A stretch of DNA of 64,000 bases, taken from contig CM070566.1 of NCBI GenBank assembly GCA_036346405.1, forward strand, positions 51,091,268-51,155,267, in the 5' to 3' direction. A model generated the notes under the pieces. The model ran no database searches. It saw only the letters and a list, made by a program, of their open reading frames with translations, and had not been told where the DNA came from. Both the position numbers and the translations under genes were made by a program. Source of the DNA: Phyllostachys edulis. Its lineage: Eukaryota; Streptophyta; Magnoliopsida; Poales; Poaceae. This document shows, piece after piece, positions 35,497 to 48,619 of the stretch (the first letter of the stretch is position 1; every line of letters starts with the position of its first letter).

Positions 35497-35770
35497 TGGG
35501 CCGGCAAAACTTCGTGCGCAACACCACAGAATTGGGCCTATCTCTTGGGCTAGGCCCAGTTCAGGAAGGCCCACACGAACGCAATGAGCAGTTCAAATTC
35601 TAAATTCAAAGGGGAATTTTAGGGGAAAAATTCGAACTGAAAATTCGAGCGGTCGAGCCAAAAACTAGAGGGTGGTGGCGTTAGGGTTTGGTCTCCGAGC
35701 TCTCGCGGCGGCAGCGCGCAGCCATTGGAATGCGCGGGCGGGAGGGATCAGAACCCTAGCTGAACCCTAG
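35497..35770 (+). promoter_or_regulatory. Likely NUP107 core promoter with site II and telo-box motifs
   Basis: Five site II-like motifs (TGGGCC/GGCCCA or TGGGCT) fall within about 80 bp at 35497, 35533, 35546, 35553 and 35568. A telo-box (TTAGGGTTT, 35681-35689) and two AACCCTAG copies (35752 and 35763) follow just before the ATG at 35797. In plants this combination marks TATA-less promoters of housekeeping genes expressed in dividing cells. Confidence 0.6.
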
Positions 35771-35796
35771 CGCCGTTCCGGATCCCTGCCCCATCC

Positions 35797-36666
35797 ATGG
35801 AGGTGGACCCCTCCCCGTCACCGCCGCGGCCGCCGCCGATGCCGAGCTACTTCGACCCGGAGTCCTCCGGCCGCCGGGAGGAGTACCGCCGCTACAGGTG
35901 AGGCGCACCTCTCAATTCGTATGCTGCGTTGCTTGATGTGGTTTCGTAGAGCAGTCCAAGTGAGCGTGGTGGTTCGTTAGTAATCGAGGGGTGAAATGGA
36001 CTGAAAATGTGTGAGGAGATCGGTTGAATTCAGTAAGTGGTGTTTAGATGTGTTGTGTGGTTGTGCTTGCCCATGCGAGATTCAAACGGTTGATTTGTCC
36101 CAAAATAGTGGTTGATTTGTCACCTCCTCAGGTCATATGCTACCTACCGCTCGTCTCCCCTTGGTAGCAATTTTGGAATATCCACGGTGATTTAACAAAT
36201 GTGGCATGTTCTTGATTTTGTCAAGTTTTTTACTACCTCTGTTGTGATGTGATCATTTGATCGGAGGAATCCACGATTCGTGCCTTATACGAGACTCGGT
36301 GTTTTGGTGGCTAGGAACTGACCAGACAAGCAGACAACCCAATTCAGAACTTAGTGTTGGTAATGTAAAACTGAGGCTATGTGCAATTTCTATTTGCGAG
36401 CACATGAATCACCTTCTTTGTGCTTGCAAGTGCTTGATGCCCCTCCAGGTTGTACTTTCAAAGATCTGAGCAAGGCTAGTAAGTTATCTTCTAGTCCAGG
36501 ATAAGCTAGGATGCACGGACACGGACATGCGTGTCGGACACGACACATATCGGACACGGGATTTCCCATTTTCTAAAAAAGCGCGACATGGAACATGGTA
36601 TATATACATATATATATACACATGTATATATATATATATATATATATACACATGTATATATATATG

Positions 36667-36697
<31 letters not shown>

Positions 36698-39600
36698 ATA
36701 TGTATGTATATATATATATATATATATACATATATACATGTATATATGTATATATATATACATATATACATATATACATGTATATATATATATGTATATA
36801 TAATAATAATAATAATATATGCATATGTATTATTGAATGCTTTTCACGTGTTTATCAAATGAAAGTGTAAAATATTAGGAATATGTACCTCAAAGATGAT
36901 CCTTGGCTCCTGTTCTTTTCAGTTCTTCATAAAGCATAAGTTCATATTAATACAAGAAATTCAGAATTCCTTTAACCTGTGAATAGATAAAACTTGATTA
37001 GTAAATGTAAGTACTAATCATGTTCAAGCAACATGTTCAAGCAAAAGTGCAAAACTAGTTACCATGACAGCATGAGTGCAAAACTATTATTATTATCAGA
37101 TATATATAGATGTCTTGTCGGCATCATCTCATTTGCAGGAAGACGTGGAAGCTGAACTAAGGCACTTCAAGCTTGAAACGAAGCAAAAGAATGGCGATAT
37201 GCTTCTATGGAATTACACAGAGATATCGGTGATATCTTGTGCAGTCTTGAACTCTTGATTATGGAGTGATAACTTGACAAGTGATACTATGCAGTATGCA
37301 CAAGCAGTCAAGCAGCGGCATGACATCAACAGACAACAATAGCAGCGTATCTTCAAGAGGAGAACAAACAACTCACCAAAGCAATTCAAAATCATAGACG
37401 GGAAGGGAATTGGGTTTGGCGGTGGGTAATGGAGTCAAGCACGAAGCAACGAGGAGGGAATCGGGCGGCTTCAAGGAGTCACTCGGGAGAAGGCGTTAAG
37501 GCGACAGGAAGGGGAATCGGGGCGGCTTGAAGAGTCGCTCGGGAGAAAGCGTCAGCGGCACGGAGAGAAGTGGCGGCAAGAAGAGGAGAAGGAGGCGTCG
37601 GGGTTGCAGGCGGCTTCGAAGGGGAGAACCAGAGCGGAAGGAGCGGCATCTGGAGGGAGAGGGCCGCCGCCGGCCATCGGTCGCCGGCGGATCTGGCGGG
37701 TAGTCGCCGTCGGTCGACGCAGTAGGCGGGCGCTGTCGGGGGCTCGGGCTAGAGGCGGCGTCGAAGTGGAGCTCTGCAGGCGCAGCTCAACTCGGCTAGG
37801 TTAACAGGTTATGGGAATGGGCTGGCTACTGTGTTTGGGCCGAATTGAATGGGCTGGCTATTGTTTTCGGCCAGATTGAATGGGTCCAAGTGTTCGATAC
37901 GTGTCCTACATGTGTCCGAATTTAAATTTGTTTTTTTCGCGGCTGTAATTTCCGACAAGCCTCCAATACGTGTCCGAGCCGTGTCGGAGCCGTGTCCGTG
38001 TCCGACACGGATTCGGCACATTTCAGACGTGTCCGTGCTTCCGAGAGGATAAGACCAGTACTCAAGCTCATATTTTTCACCAAGTTCTATTTGTGTATAG
38101 TGGATTGCTTTGTGTAGCTACACCTAAAGATGCATAAAAGGGTAAATGTAATCTAACTGTTTGAAATGTGTGAGAACTGGTTGCTATACTAGATGATAAT
38201 GTTGTTTTCCTTTGCAACTTACACAGAAAGAGGTTATCTTCTTCAAATGCCTCCCCGCTGTTGGGGACCTCAGCCTCCAAATTATCAGAAGCAAGGCTGT
38301 TGTGTGATGGAAACACCATACAGAGGCGGCCAAATGCTGGTTTACTCCTTGAAGAAATCAAGCAGGAGGCTGCTGATTATTCAGACTTCGATGGCTTGGA
38401 TGGAAAACTGTTCAGATCAGTAAATAGAAGAGCATCACTGGATGGTGGTTCCTCCTCAGATGCAGGTTTCAGTTCAGGTAGGCTGGTTGCGGGGTCGACA
38501 TTGAAATCAGTCAAGCTGGAGGACGATATGCCACATGAAGGAGAAACAACTTTTTCAATGTTTGCATCTCTCCTTGATTCTGCGATCCAAGGTTGGTGTA
38601 GCAATGTAGTCTGGCTAGTAAGCTTATTGTATTAGCAGTTCTTTATGTAGTATGGCAAGGGCTGTTGCTTTTATTCATATATTTTCTTGGATGCTCTCTT
38701 TGGTACCTGATAGTTCTCAGTTGTGAAGTTTTGTTTACACCATGTTGTATTTTTTTATCAGCTGATGTCATATTTGATCTATGCCATGGAATTTGTTTTT
38801 GTTAGCTTTAAGTTTGACCAATCAAAAAATTAATTACAATGGCTCTCCTAAAAACTTACTTGCACAAAACTTCAAATAGCACAATTTGTAGTGTTGTAGT
38901 GTGTGATTGCAAACCATGTCCTCAATTTGCTTTAAAAAGTGTGCCTTTTTTAGAACATTGAAGCACTTGTCGGGCAAATATCTATTGCCAAATAGATGAT
39001 TAGTAGTTGCACCGGAAACCTGCATAGTTTGAGGTGACAAAAAACCTGAGTTGAGCGAATTCGTAATTTCTAGCCGTATCCTTGCTTTGCATGGCATAAA
39101 GTAACCCCCTTTATTTTCCTTCCAGTTGATTGTGGATTAGATTTTTAACGAGTTAATGGTGTTTATTGATTGTTTTCCTCTTTTGCTTGCAGGATTGATG
39201 CCCTTCCCAGATGTGATTTTACAATTTGAGAGGACATGCCGAAATGCTTCAGAGTCAATAAGGTTGTCTATTGCCTTACACTAATAACATCTTCCATTGC
39301 ATAGCTTCCTATGGGCTGCTAGATTCTACTTCTCACACACACTTTTAGATACTACTCTTTGCCAATCAAAACTTTTTTTTTCTTTAGTCAAAGCATTGTT
39401 GCCATCATGCCATGATGGATAAATCTTATACATGTTTACTCTAAGTTCTTTGTTTTTGAATTTGACAATGTAAAAGATGGGTGCTTGTATCATAGTTCAA
39501 ATGCCAGTTTTAGGATATCTGGGTAATGCTTTTCAATTTTCAGGTCTGCTGTCACAGGAAAGCTTCGTGTGGTGGAGGATAAACTTATGCAGCAAAAAGC

Positions 39601-42600
39601 ACAACTGTTACTGGATGAAGCTGCTTCGTGGTCACTTCTTTGGTACCTCTATGGGAAAGGTAATACTTTTGAATCACGAAAGATATGTTGTTCTCTAGAT
39701 CCTTTTTTCCTAGTAGTAGTGGAGACTTTAAGTCAATATTGTTTTAAGTAATCACTTTATTGTGCCCCGACTAAATTTCATCTGTTACATGACAGGAAAT
39801 GATGAGCTTCCTGCAGAGCTGTTTGTGGTGAGATAGTCTTAGAGTTATCAATGTGTTCAAGCCCTTTTTCTGTGCACTTCGTCCTCAGAACTGTAGAATC
39901 ATCTAAAGTCTGCATTATCTTTATTGACAGGCACCAACTACTTCCCATCAGGAGGCTTGCCGCATTGTGGCAGCAGACCTTACGGCACAACTGTGCCTGC
40001 GGATTGTACTTTGGCTCGAAGGTCTTACTTCTGAAGCTCTTGACTTGGAGAAAAAGGTAAGAGTGCCATGCTAGTTAAAAAATGACTTCAGTGTTTTCCA
40101 TTTCCTGTTGTGAATTTTATGGGAATACTATAGTGGCGCATGATTGAGAGGGAATGGAGCGATCTGCCTTTAAGTTATATAAATTATAGTATATCCATGA
40201 TAACTTGCTTGCTAAGTGAACTAGGAAAGTAAAGAGATCTATTTCAGTTCTTCACATGATATGTTTAATGCCTTATATAGTATACTAGTATTTTAAAGTT
40301 AAGGTATTAAGCTACAACATAATTCTCGTATACACGTCTATTTCATAAAGATTATCCTGGCCTTTTTTAGTCAAGCAATTCTTTGTCCCCCCCTTGGATT
40401 GTTTTATCTTGATATAACTATATTAATTAATCACGCACCGACCTGTAAAGTAGCCGGATATTTGAGAATTAGGCAATTTTTTTTAACTTCTATTCATGAG
40501 CAAATTGATACATGACATCCATTTATTTGTGGCGCTTATTCATATGTAGGCGAGAGGATCTCATGTCGGTTCATATCTACCAAGTTCTGGTGTTTGGCAT
40601 CGTACACAGAGGTACTTAAAAAGAAACAGTAGTGATTCTACTATAGTGAAGCACGTGGATTTTGATGCTCCAACTCGTGAAGGAGCCCAACTTCATCCTG
40701 ATGACAAGGTAGGCTATGCATAGTTACCAGAAACACGGTTCGTCCGAGTCGCGGTATGAGATTCGGGTTCATCACTTTTTCTTCCAATTTTCACTGCGAA
40801 CACAAACCCCGTATCTTAAACCGGTTCAGGTTCGACAAATCCGGTTCGCGATTCGCGGGGTTTTATAGCTAATCCGGTAACTATGGGCTATTGATCTGTC
40901 CCATATACAGTGTAAGGATCCTCTCAGAGAGGTGACATCTTTTATTATGTATATAACATAGTTACCAGAAACGTGATTCGTCCGAGTTGCGGTACGGGAT
41001 CCGGGTTCGTAGTTCGCCACTTTTTTTTCTTCTAAATTCCACTGCGAACACGAACCCCGTACCCTAAATCAGTTCGGGTTCGAAGAATCCAATTCACGAT
41101 TTGCGGGGTTTTATAGCGAATCCGGTAACTATGGTATATAATATTTGATGTAAATGCTGGAAATATGTATTATAATTGGTTCCATTTGACCTTATCAGAA
41201 TCATTCGTTTGATATTATTTTCCTTGTTTGACAACGGCCCAACATTCACCTCCCTAACCTCATTTTAGCAGAACATGTCAGGATAACGCTAGTGCATCTA
41301 ACCTTCCAAATTTTAATTCTTAATTGGACTCAAGCAATAACACCGGTCTAACAGCTATATAGAAAACAAACCTTGTTCAAGTCATTTTTTTTAAAAAAAT
41401 TCTCGTTTCATTTAGCATATCTGGGGAAGTAACAAGAATTTGCCTTTTCTTTATGTGTAAGCAGAAGCAAGATGAATTGCTTCTAGAAGATATCTGGACG
41501 CTCTTAAGAGCTGGAAGATTAGAAGAGGCATCTGAATTGTGCCGATCTGCCGGCCAGGTAGGCCAGCCCGTGGCAGCCTATGTGTTTCTTATGATGCATC
41601 ACCTCTACTTTTTTTTGGTCATGCCTTGACCCTTGAGTATGTATTTAGGCATGGAGAGCTGCCACACTTTGCCCCTTTGGTGGCATAGATCTGTTTCCTT
41701 CCCTGGAGGCCATGCTCAAGAATGGAAAGGCTAGAACACTACAAGCCATTGAATTGGAAAGTGGTGTTGGACGGCAGTGGCGTCTTTGGAAATGGGCATC
41801 ATATTGTGCTTCAGAGGTGAAATCTATTCATGTTGTAGAACTACACTTCTTTACTGTCATATTTTAACGTAGTTCTGTGCATGTTAGAACTGCACTGTTT
41901 TTTCTTTAAATTCATTTTGCTTGTGTGTTTAGACTTTAGACAATGCGTAATGCTTTGCTAAACTCTGAATTTATTATACTATTGCAGAAAATTGCTGAAC
42001 AAGATGGTGGCCGATATGAGATGGCTGTATATGCTTTACAATGCAGTAACTTAAAGCGTATCTTGCCAATCTGTACCGACTGGGAGGTATGCTGTTTATT
42101 CGACTCATTTGCAAGCCCTTTGAATTTGATTTCATTAATGTTATTCTTTCCTTTGACTTCTGGTGTGTCACTCCATGTGATGTGTCTTTTTCCCTCCCAT
42201 TTCCTAGTCAGCTTGTTGGGCAATGGCAAAATCATGGCTAGATGTTCAAGTGGATCTAGAATTATCCCAATACCAAACCAACAGACCAGAAGAAAAACAG
42301 TTCGATGATGATATGAATGGAACCCAACCTATGCTGAGTTCAGTTGGCCCAGAAAGTTGGCCATACCATGTGCTTGATCAGCAACCTCGTGATATAGCTG
42401 CGCTTCTGCAGAAACTCCACTCAAGGTATTAATAATTTTTAGTACTTCCATTTATCCATCTTTTGCCTACTTATATTATCTGTCGCTCTTGTGATTCAGT
42501 GACCTTGTTCATGAAACTGTTTCTCGAGCATGCCAGGAGCAGCATCGACAAATTGAAGTAAGATGTATTTCCAAGAATGAAGAACTACCTGTCTTCTTAT

Positions 42601-45600
42601 TCATTATATGCATTTTCCGTACTCTTTTGTCTAATGTGATTTACCAAAGTACTACTAGACAAATTGTTCTACATTAAAGCTCTGCAAATTGAGGGCAATT
42701 TATTTGCAGTTATTGGACAGTGTCAGATTGTGGACTAGTTTAGTCAAGTTTTTTGAATTTGTAGATGTGTGTGGTGCTGAAATTCCAAGCATTTGTATTT
42801 TGTATACTCCCTGCAGTCACAAATACATGTCGTTTTGGACATTGACACAGTCCCCAAAACAAAACTTTGACCACTAATTTCTATTGTAATATATTTATAA
42901 CACCCAATGAAATTATTATATTATGAAAAATACTTTTTCAGACAAATCTATACATATGATTTTCACGTATTCAATCTAAATATTTAAAAATGATATCGAT
43001 AGCCAATTTTTTTAAAGTTTGACTGCACGTATCCCAAAACGACATGTATTTGTGATTGGAGGGAATATTATCTTTGTTATCTATTTTCCCTTCTCTTCCA
43101 AATTTTTATGTTGCAATTTTTTTTTGTGACTCAATACATAGAAAATTCTGTTGACCCATGGTTTTAACTGGAATACAGTACACAGACAAATTCAAGAATA
43201 CTCAAACCACATTCCATGTACATGGAATCCTCCAATACTTTAATCATTTTCAAACCAAATTTAGGATCCCTTAGTTGTCTAACCACTCTAATGGCCATTT
43301 CACGTTTGTTCATTTGGTAGATGAATCTCATGAGTGGAAATATAGCTCATCTTCTTGACCTTCTATGGTCATGGATGTCACCCTCTGAAGAGGACCAAAA
43401 CATTTTGAGGTAAGGCTTATATGACTTTGCAGGAGACAACTTCCACATACTTCCTCAATGTGTTTATTGTATCATTTTTGAATAACTTCTATGTTTACTT
43501 AGGCCTCGTAATGACCCCGAGATGATACGTTTTGGGGCACATATTGTTCTTGTTCTGCGATATCTTTTCAGCGATGAAATGGAAGATGAGTTCGAGGAAA
43601 AGCTAGTTGCTGTTGGTGATCTTATCATCAACACGTAAGTACTATCGATGAAATACTAATCTTTGTGTGGCCTGGTGCATTTTTTAGCTTATTGGGTCAT
43701 ATTCAAATTGTATTGTTGTTACTTGATATCCATTTGGTTGATTTCAAACATCAATTGTGTTTAGTACCAGTTTATATCCTTTGCTTCTACCGTTGTCTTA
43801 CCGAGAGGTTAAACTTTGGCTTCTTTCTTACTTCATTTGGTTCGTTTATTCTCATGTTTCTCCTGATTATGTTGTTACCTTGTCTTTGTGTGTATTTTAT
43901 CTTCATAACTGTAAAATCAATTATCCATTCCAGGTATGTAAGGTACTTATTTTCAGAGAAGCAAGAGGAATTGGTTGGAGTATATGCTTCTCAGCTTGAA
44001 CGTGACCTTTGCATTGATCTGTTTGTTGAAATGTTGGAACTAAGGTTAAATAGCAGGTATAATTATCACACGCTTACCCTTCAATTGTTCGCAATTTGGG
44101 TCTTTGGGAGTATTTGCGTATATATTGGCATTATTTTCGGTGGTACGTCGTCTGACATTGCAGGATGTAGTTCTTAATGTAGTTCGTTTGGGGTCGTTAG
44201 TAAAACCAACTGCTGGCATTCAATGTTTCTGGTGGGCAGTAGTTTATCAGTTTTGTACCTTCCATATATACTTGGAAATAATCTTATATTTATGATATGT
44301 TCCTAATAGAAATATAAAATATTGTATTCATGTCTATTTCAAGCTTTTTCAGCTTGATCTTTGTTTTTTCCTCTTCTATAAGTTTTTTGCGTTGATCTGA
44401 GCATATTAGGAGAGGTACAATAGTATCAAGACTCAGGTACTCAACTATACATTCCTAGATATTCATCTGGTTTTCTGGAATAAAACCTACAAGGGGGAAC
44501 TATCTGTGTAATATGAATATTTTTTTGTTTCATGGTAAAACATCCTCAGTCTTATTATCTTTGATGCTTTATTTTGCTGACTGCCAAGAATCTGGTTAGC
44601 TGACCTCACTTTTTTCTGCAACAGCTTGCATAATATGTACAAACTGTTCCTCTCTGCTGTGGAGTATCTGCCATTCTCGTCTGGAGATGCATCTAAGGCT
44701 TGTTTTGAAGAGATAATTGAGAGGTTTGGTGATTCATGGGATACATATAGCAATGAAATGCACCGAGTTTCAGATATTTAGCTCATATGTTTTCGTAGGT
44801 ATGTTCTAACAAGAGTTCAATTTAATCCAGGGTTCTTTCAAGATCTCGAGAAACGAAACCAAACAAGTACGATGAAGACTTTTCTGATGTTGTAGAAAGG
44901 CATCACTTGCAATCACTTCAGAAGGCAATGGTCATACAATGGCTTTGCTTCACACCGCCATCCTCGATTCCAGACTTTCAGATGATCACTGGAAAGCTTT
45001 TGATACGGGCATTGATGCATAGGTAATGCTTGTTCAATTTGTACTTGTGCCAGGGAATGTTGGCATTTGTTTTTGCATTAGCATGTTTGTGAAATAGTAC
45101 TAATTTATCTTTTTTTTTTTTTTACTTTTTACCTTTTTACCATGGAACTTATATTTGACTTCTTTGTCAATCAGCAATACACTATTCAGAGAGTTTTCCC
45201 TGATATCAATGAGGAGAATTCCTGAACTACCAGTTGGACCACACAAGTTGCTTGCCATCCTGGCTGAACCATTAAAACAAAAGGAAAATTTATTTTCACT
45301 GGAAGATCCAGAGGTATCTGATAACTTAAGGGAGTTTGAAGATTGGGTATGATCTCTGTCTTTATCCTGATTTGCGTCTTCTCGATGATGTTGGCACTGT
45401 TATTTATATTTGATGAATCCGGTAAGTATTCTTGACCATATAATTGCTACCGTATGTTCAAACAGCATGAATATTACTCCCTGGATGCAACTTACCGGAG
45501 TTGGCTTCAGTTTGAAATGGAGAATGCTGCTGTTCCCCCTGAAATGCTTTCGGCAGAAGAGAAGGATCAAGCTGTTGCTGCAGCAAGAGAGACACTGGAG

Positions 45601-46925
45601 TTGGCATTCTTTTTATTACTCAGTAAGTTGATAAACAATTGTGTTGGCATGAAATGTCAGTCTGCAAATGTGCTTCTTAATTCTTAAAATTGCAAAACTT
45701 CTGATATTATATGAAATTGGTCAACCTTTTTGTCATTGTTTTTGATGTTCTTATCCTTCACAATCAGGGGAAGAAAGGCCATGGTTAAATGCTATCGAGA
45801 GAAGTCCATTCGAGTCCCCAGAACTTGTTTTCCTTGAGTTGCATGCGACTGCAACACTCTGCCTACCTTCTGGCGAATGCATGTTGCCAGATGCAACATC
45901 ATGCACAGCTTTGACAAGTGCGCTCTATTCGACTGTCAGTGAAGAGGATGTGCTGCATCGGCAATTGAAGGTTGGCTCCACCACTTTGCCCAAATTTTCA
46001 CCTACCTATTATTCTTTTAACATACTAAAATGAAGTGTTAGGTCGCTACTCATTGGTTGGTCTTTAATAAGAGCTATTGAAACTACTTTGCATTTCAACT
46101 TCTAGTTATTGTTTAGCAAGGTTTCTGCTGCAACTTCTGACTAATCCATGGAACAGGTGGATGTTAGGGTTTCGTCTAAGGATCTTTGCTGTATTGAGGT
46201 TTCTCTCTGCTGCTTAGCAGCAGAAGGTGATGGCTTTGGACTTCATGAAGCCAATGACGGAGGTCTTCTTGCTGCAATTATGGCCGCTGGCTTCAAAGGT
46301 ATCCACAGTTCCACACTTTAATATGATACTGTGATTTGGAATACCCTGTGTAATAGTCATCCGAATTATTCGGTATGGCAGGTGAACTCAATCGATTTCA
46401 ACCTGGAGTTTCAATGGAAATTTCACGGCTTGATGCTTGGTATTCTGATGGCCATGGTTCAGTGGAAAGTACTGCTGCATATATCATTCGTGGGATTTGT
46501 CGAAGATGCTGCCTACCAGAAACTATTCTACGATCCATGCAGGTGATATAGCAAACTACAAGTAACTAAATTGAGCTACAGTTGAAATGTTTGTTGTTGT
46601 GCCGCATAGATGATGTATTAATCTTGGTTTCTTGTGTTTTGCAGGCGTCTATCTCTCTTTCTGAAGCAGGTGATTCTCTAGATCACTGTGATAAACTCAT
46701 CGATTTAGTTGCTTCATCGGAGTCTGGAATGATGCATTTGTTCAGCCAGCAGCAGTTGCAGGTTTTTTTACGTTCTTTGGTTTGTTCTTCCAATTACTGA
46801 TGAATTTCCTGATATCAACGAAAATTTTATTCGTTTTTTTTACTCAGGAATTCCTGCTTTTCGAGAGGGAATGCTTCCTATGTAAAATGGAGCTTGAGGA
46901 CGAGCAACTACCTTCTGATGGCTAA
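35797..46925 (+). CDS. NUP107: Nuclear pore complex protein Nup107 (24 exons)
   Basis: This is a scaffold nucleoporin of the Y (Nup107-160) complex, an alpha-helical solenoid of the Nup84/Nup107 family at the nuclear envelope. Exons: 35797-35897, 38227-38591, 39193-39262, 39544-39659, 39796-39827, 39931-40056, 40550-40708, 41465-41557, 41649-41816, 41988-42086, 42208-42425, 42500-42557, 43321-43409, 43503-43634, 43934-44056, 44625-44723, 44831-45022, 45175-45346, 45466-45622, 45768-45970, 46157-46298, 46382-46542, 46645-46761, 46848-46925. All introns read GT-AG, every phase agrees, and the product is 1089 residues, the usual length for plant Nup107. Seen: a Pro-rich N-terminus (MEVDPSPSPPRPPP), then LLLEEIKQEAADYSDFDGL, and through the middle LLEDIWTLLRAGRLEEASELCRSAGQAWRAATLCPFGG, typical of the family. 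Exon 5 is only 32 bp. Intron 1 carries a hAT-like element. No defect is visible, so it is probably functional. Confidence 0.92.
36506..38045. mobile_element. Non-autonomous hAT-like element in NUP107 intron 1
   Basis: An 8-bp direct repeat AGGATAAG (36498-36505 and 38046-38053) flanks it. The ends are inverted copies: CTAGGATGCACGGACACG at the left and the inverse of CTCGGAAGCACGGACACG at the right. Beyond the ends, words built on GTGTCGGACACG and its inverse are repeated. I recognise no transposase. It includes a long TA-rich microsatellite. Confidence 0.8.
36599..36812 (+). repeat. TA/TATACA microsatellite
   Basis: About 210 bp of TATATATACATG-type repeats end in several AAT units, inside the hAT-like element. 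It yields meaningless Ile-Tyr frames in all readings. Confidence 0.95.
40719..40885. mobile_element. hAT-like MITE, copy 1, in NUP107 intron 7
   Basis: A 167-bp element starts CATAGTTACC and ends GGTAACTATG, perfect 10-bp inverted termini. The flanks AGGCTATG and GGCTATTG resemble a slightly decayed 8-bp target duplication. Confidence 0.7.
40957..41133. mobile_element. hAT-like MITE, copy 2, in NUP107 intron 7
   Basis: A 177-bp element of the same family as copy 1, with the same CATAGTTACC...GGTAACTATG termini, has a perfect 8-bp target duplication GTATATAA (40949-40956 and 41134-41141). It lies 71 bp from copy 1 in the same orientation. Confidence 0.82.
42807..43065. mobile_element. Stowaway MITE in NUP107 intron 12
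   Basis: It starts CTCCCTGCAGTCACAAATAC and ends with the inverted copy ATTTGTGATTGGAGGGA, flanked by TA on both sides. The inner part of the left end, ATGTCGTTTTGG, pairs with CCAAAACGACAT at the right. Length is about 259 bp, with no coding capacity. Confidence 0.85.
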
Positions 46926-46936
46926 GCACCTAAGCC

Positions 46937-47834
46937 CAGGGAAAAAAAAAACGTCCGGTTAACCGCCAATAACCGGATTTACCGGCCGGTCCCAGGAGAA
47001 AAATACCGGCCGAAAAATTTTCAAACTTGGATTTGAATTTTTTACTGCATAATGTCATTCCTAGGTTGGTTTAGACCTTTTTATACTAGATTAAGTATTG
47101 AAACATGTTTTTTTCACTTGTTATCTTTCACTTGGTTGTTTTTTTATGCTTTGATAGCACTAGATGTGAATTTGTGACTATATGGAGCCACCTTTCTAGG
47201 ATAGTAGCTATTTGTCTATTTGTTCAGCTTGTTAAATTTTGGTACCAAGATCAAATAAGGAATAATGGATAGATCATGAAATGAAGTATTCCAACATATC
47301 TTCCTACAAATATGAATCAAATAGTCAGCCGGATGAACTTGTTGTATGTTCAAGCTCCATCAAATTGGTTTTGGTGATTAATGACAAATCTAAATGTGAG
47401 ACTAATATGATTGTTGAGTATGGTATTGTATAATCTTATTTGGATGAAAATATGGAAATCTCAAAGGTTTTCATTCGATGTGATACTTTTATGTCTTGTT
47501 GCATTCCTCCAAACCAAAGTATAGGTTGAATTCCACCAAAGTGTCAAATCAGATATGTGCATATTGTTTCTGATTAGCATATATGTTTGCAATTGCTACT
47601 TCATTAAACATTTTACAATTACTAATTACCCATTTTCTCTTTTTTCCGGTTTTTCCAGCTGGTTTTTCCGGTTACCGGACGGTATTCGGACCGGTTACCA
47701 GTCTCCACAAAACTGAATTCAAATTTTGGTTTACGAATTTTATCCAGTTTTCTACCGGTATTTCCGGCTACCGGCCGGGAACCGTTATCGGGCTCCGAAC
47801 GGGATTTTGCCTAGTAACGATTATTTGATCCTTG
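46937..47834. mobile_element. hAT-like element just after the NUP107 stop codon
   Basis: It begins CAGGGAAAA and ends ATCCTTG, flanked by CCTAAGCC (46929-46936) and CCTAGGCC (47835-47842), an 8-bp duplication with one mismatch. Both ends hold many copies of CCGG-containing words (CCGGTTAACCG, ACCGGCCGG) in inverted arrangement. It would lie in the NUP107 3' UTR. No transposase seen. Confidence 0.65.
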
Positions 47835-47842
47835 CCTAGGCC

Positions 47843-48600
47843 TTTGATGCTAAAATTATCAGGGGTGGCACCAGTAGCCTTATTCTCCAGTTCTTAGAGG
47901 AACCATTATAACTAAGTACTGTGCATATTATTCATTTGTACCAAAATGTGTAACGTAAACCACATAATTTATGTAGAATGCTTGATGGTATTGCATAATC
48001 TAGTATGATACTTCAGGTGAATAGGGAAATTACAAATCCCATTTCATTAAAATCAACAAAAAACCGAAATGTATTATGTCGAGCATTTTCTTGTAGCTCA
48101 CATTAGTATTAGCGAGTATGCTATTTTGCTATGGTGTAGCATTTATGTTTCAATTGTAGATGCAGGATCTTATGTGTACATGACTACATGTGATGGATTG
48201 TGCTCCAGGAGCTGACCAAATCTGGTTTTGCAAATTTTCGGTGCACCCTGTCGTCTGTGTGGCAAAGTACCGGTTGTAATTCATTCGCTCAAGAAGGTAC
48301 CAGCTGTAATGTGCCATGCCCCCAGCGAAAAAGGGGGAAGGTGAATGTTTGCTGTATAGCTGTGTTCTGTAACATTATCTGAGTGTCAAACTAACTCAAA
48401 TCTATTGCTCTCAGCAGTTTATTTCTATATATTTCTGTTCGACTTTATGTAAGAATGAACCGGCTGATAGCAGCAGCGGCAGCAGAACGAACTGAATTGA
48501 ATTATAGGACAGAAGAGGCATCTCGTACAAGTTGATACATGTCTCCTACAAAAAAACAAATGTCACAGCTTCACATTTTCCACCCGCCTTGACACTCATG
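47843..48600. other. NUP107 3' flank
   Basis: No gene recognised. The NUP107 transcript probably ends here, but I could not place a polyadenylation site with confidence. Confidence 0.35.
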
Positions 48601-48619
48601 TGCTATAACTTTTTTTATT

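Noticed and set aside
36484..36870. Ile/Tyr/Met-rich open frames in all readings
   Set aside because: They are translations of the TATATACATG microsatellite.
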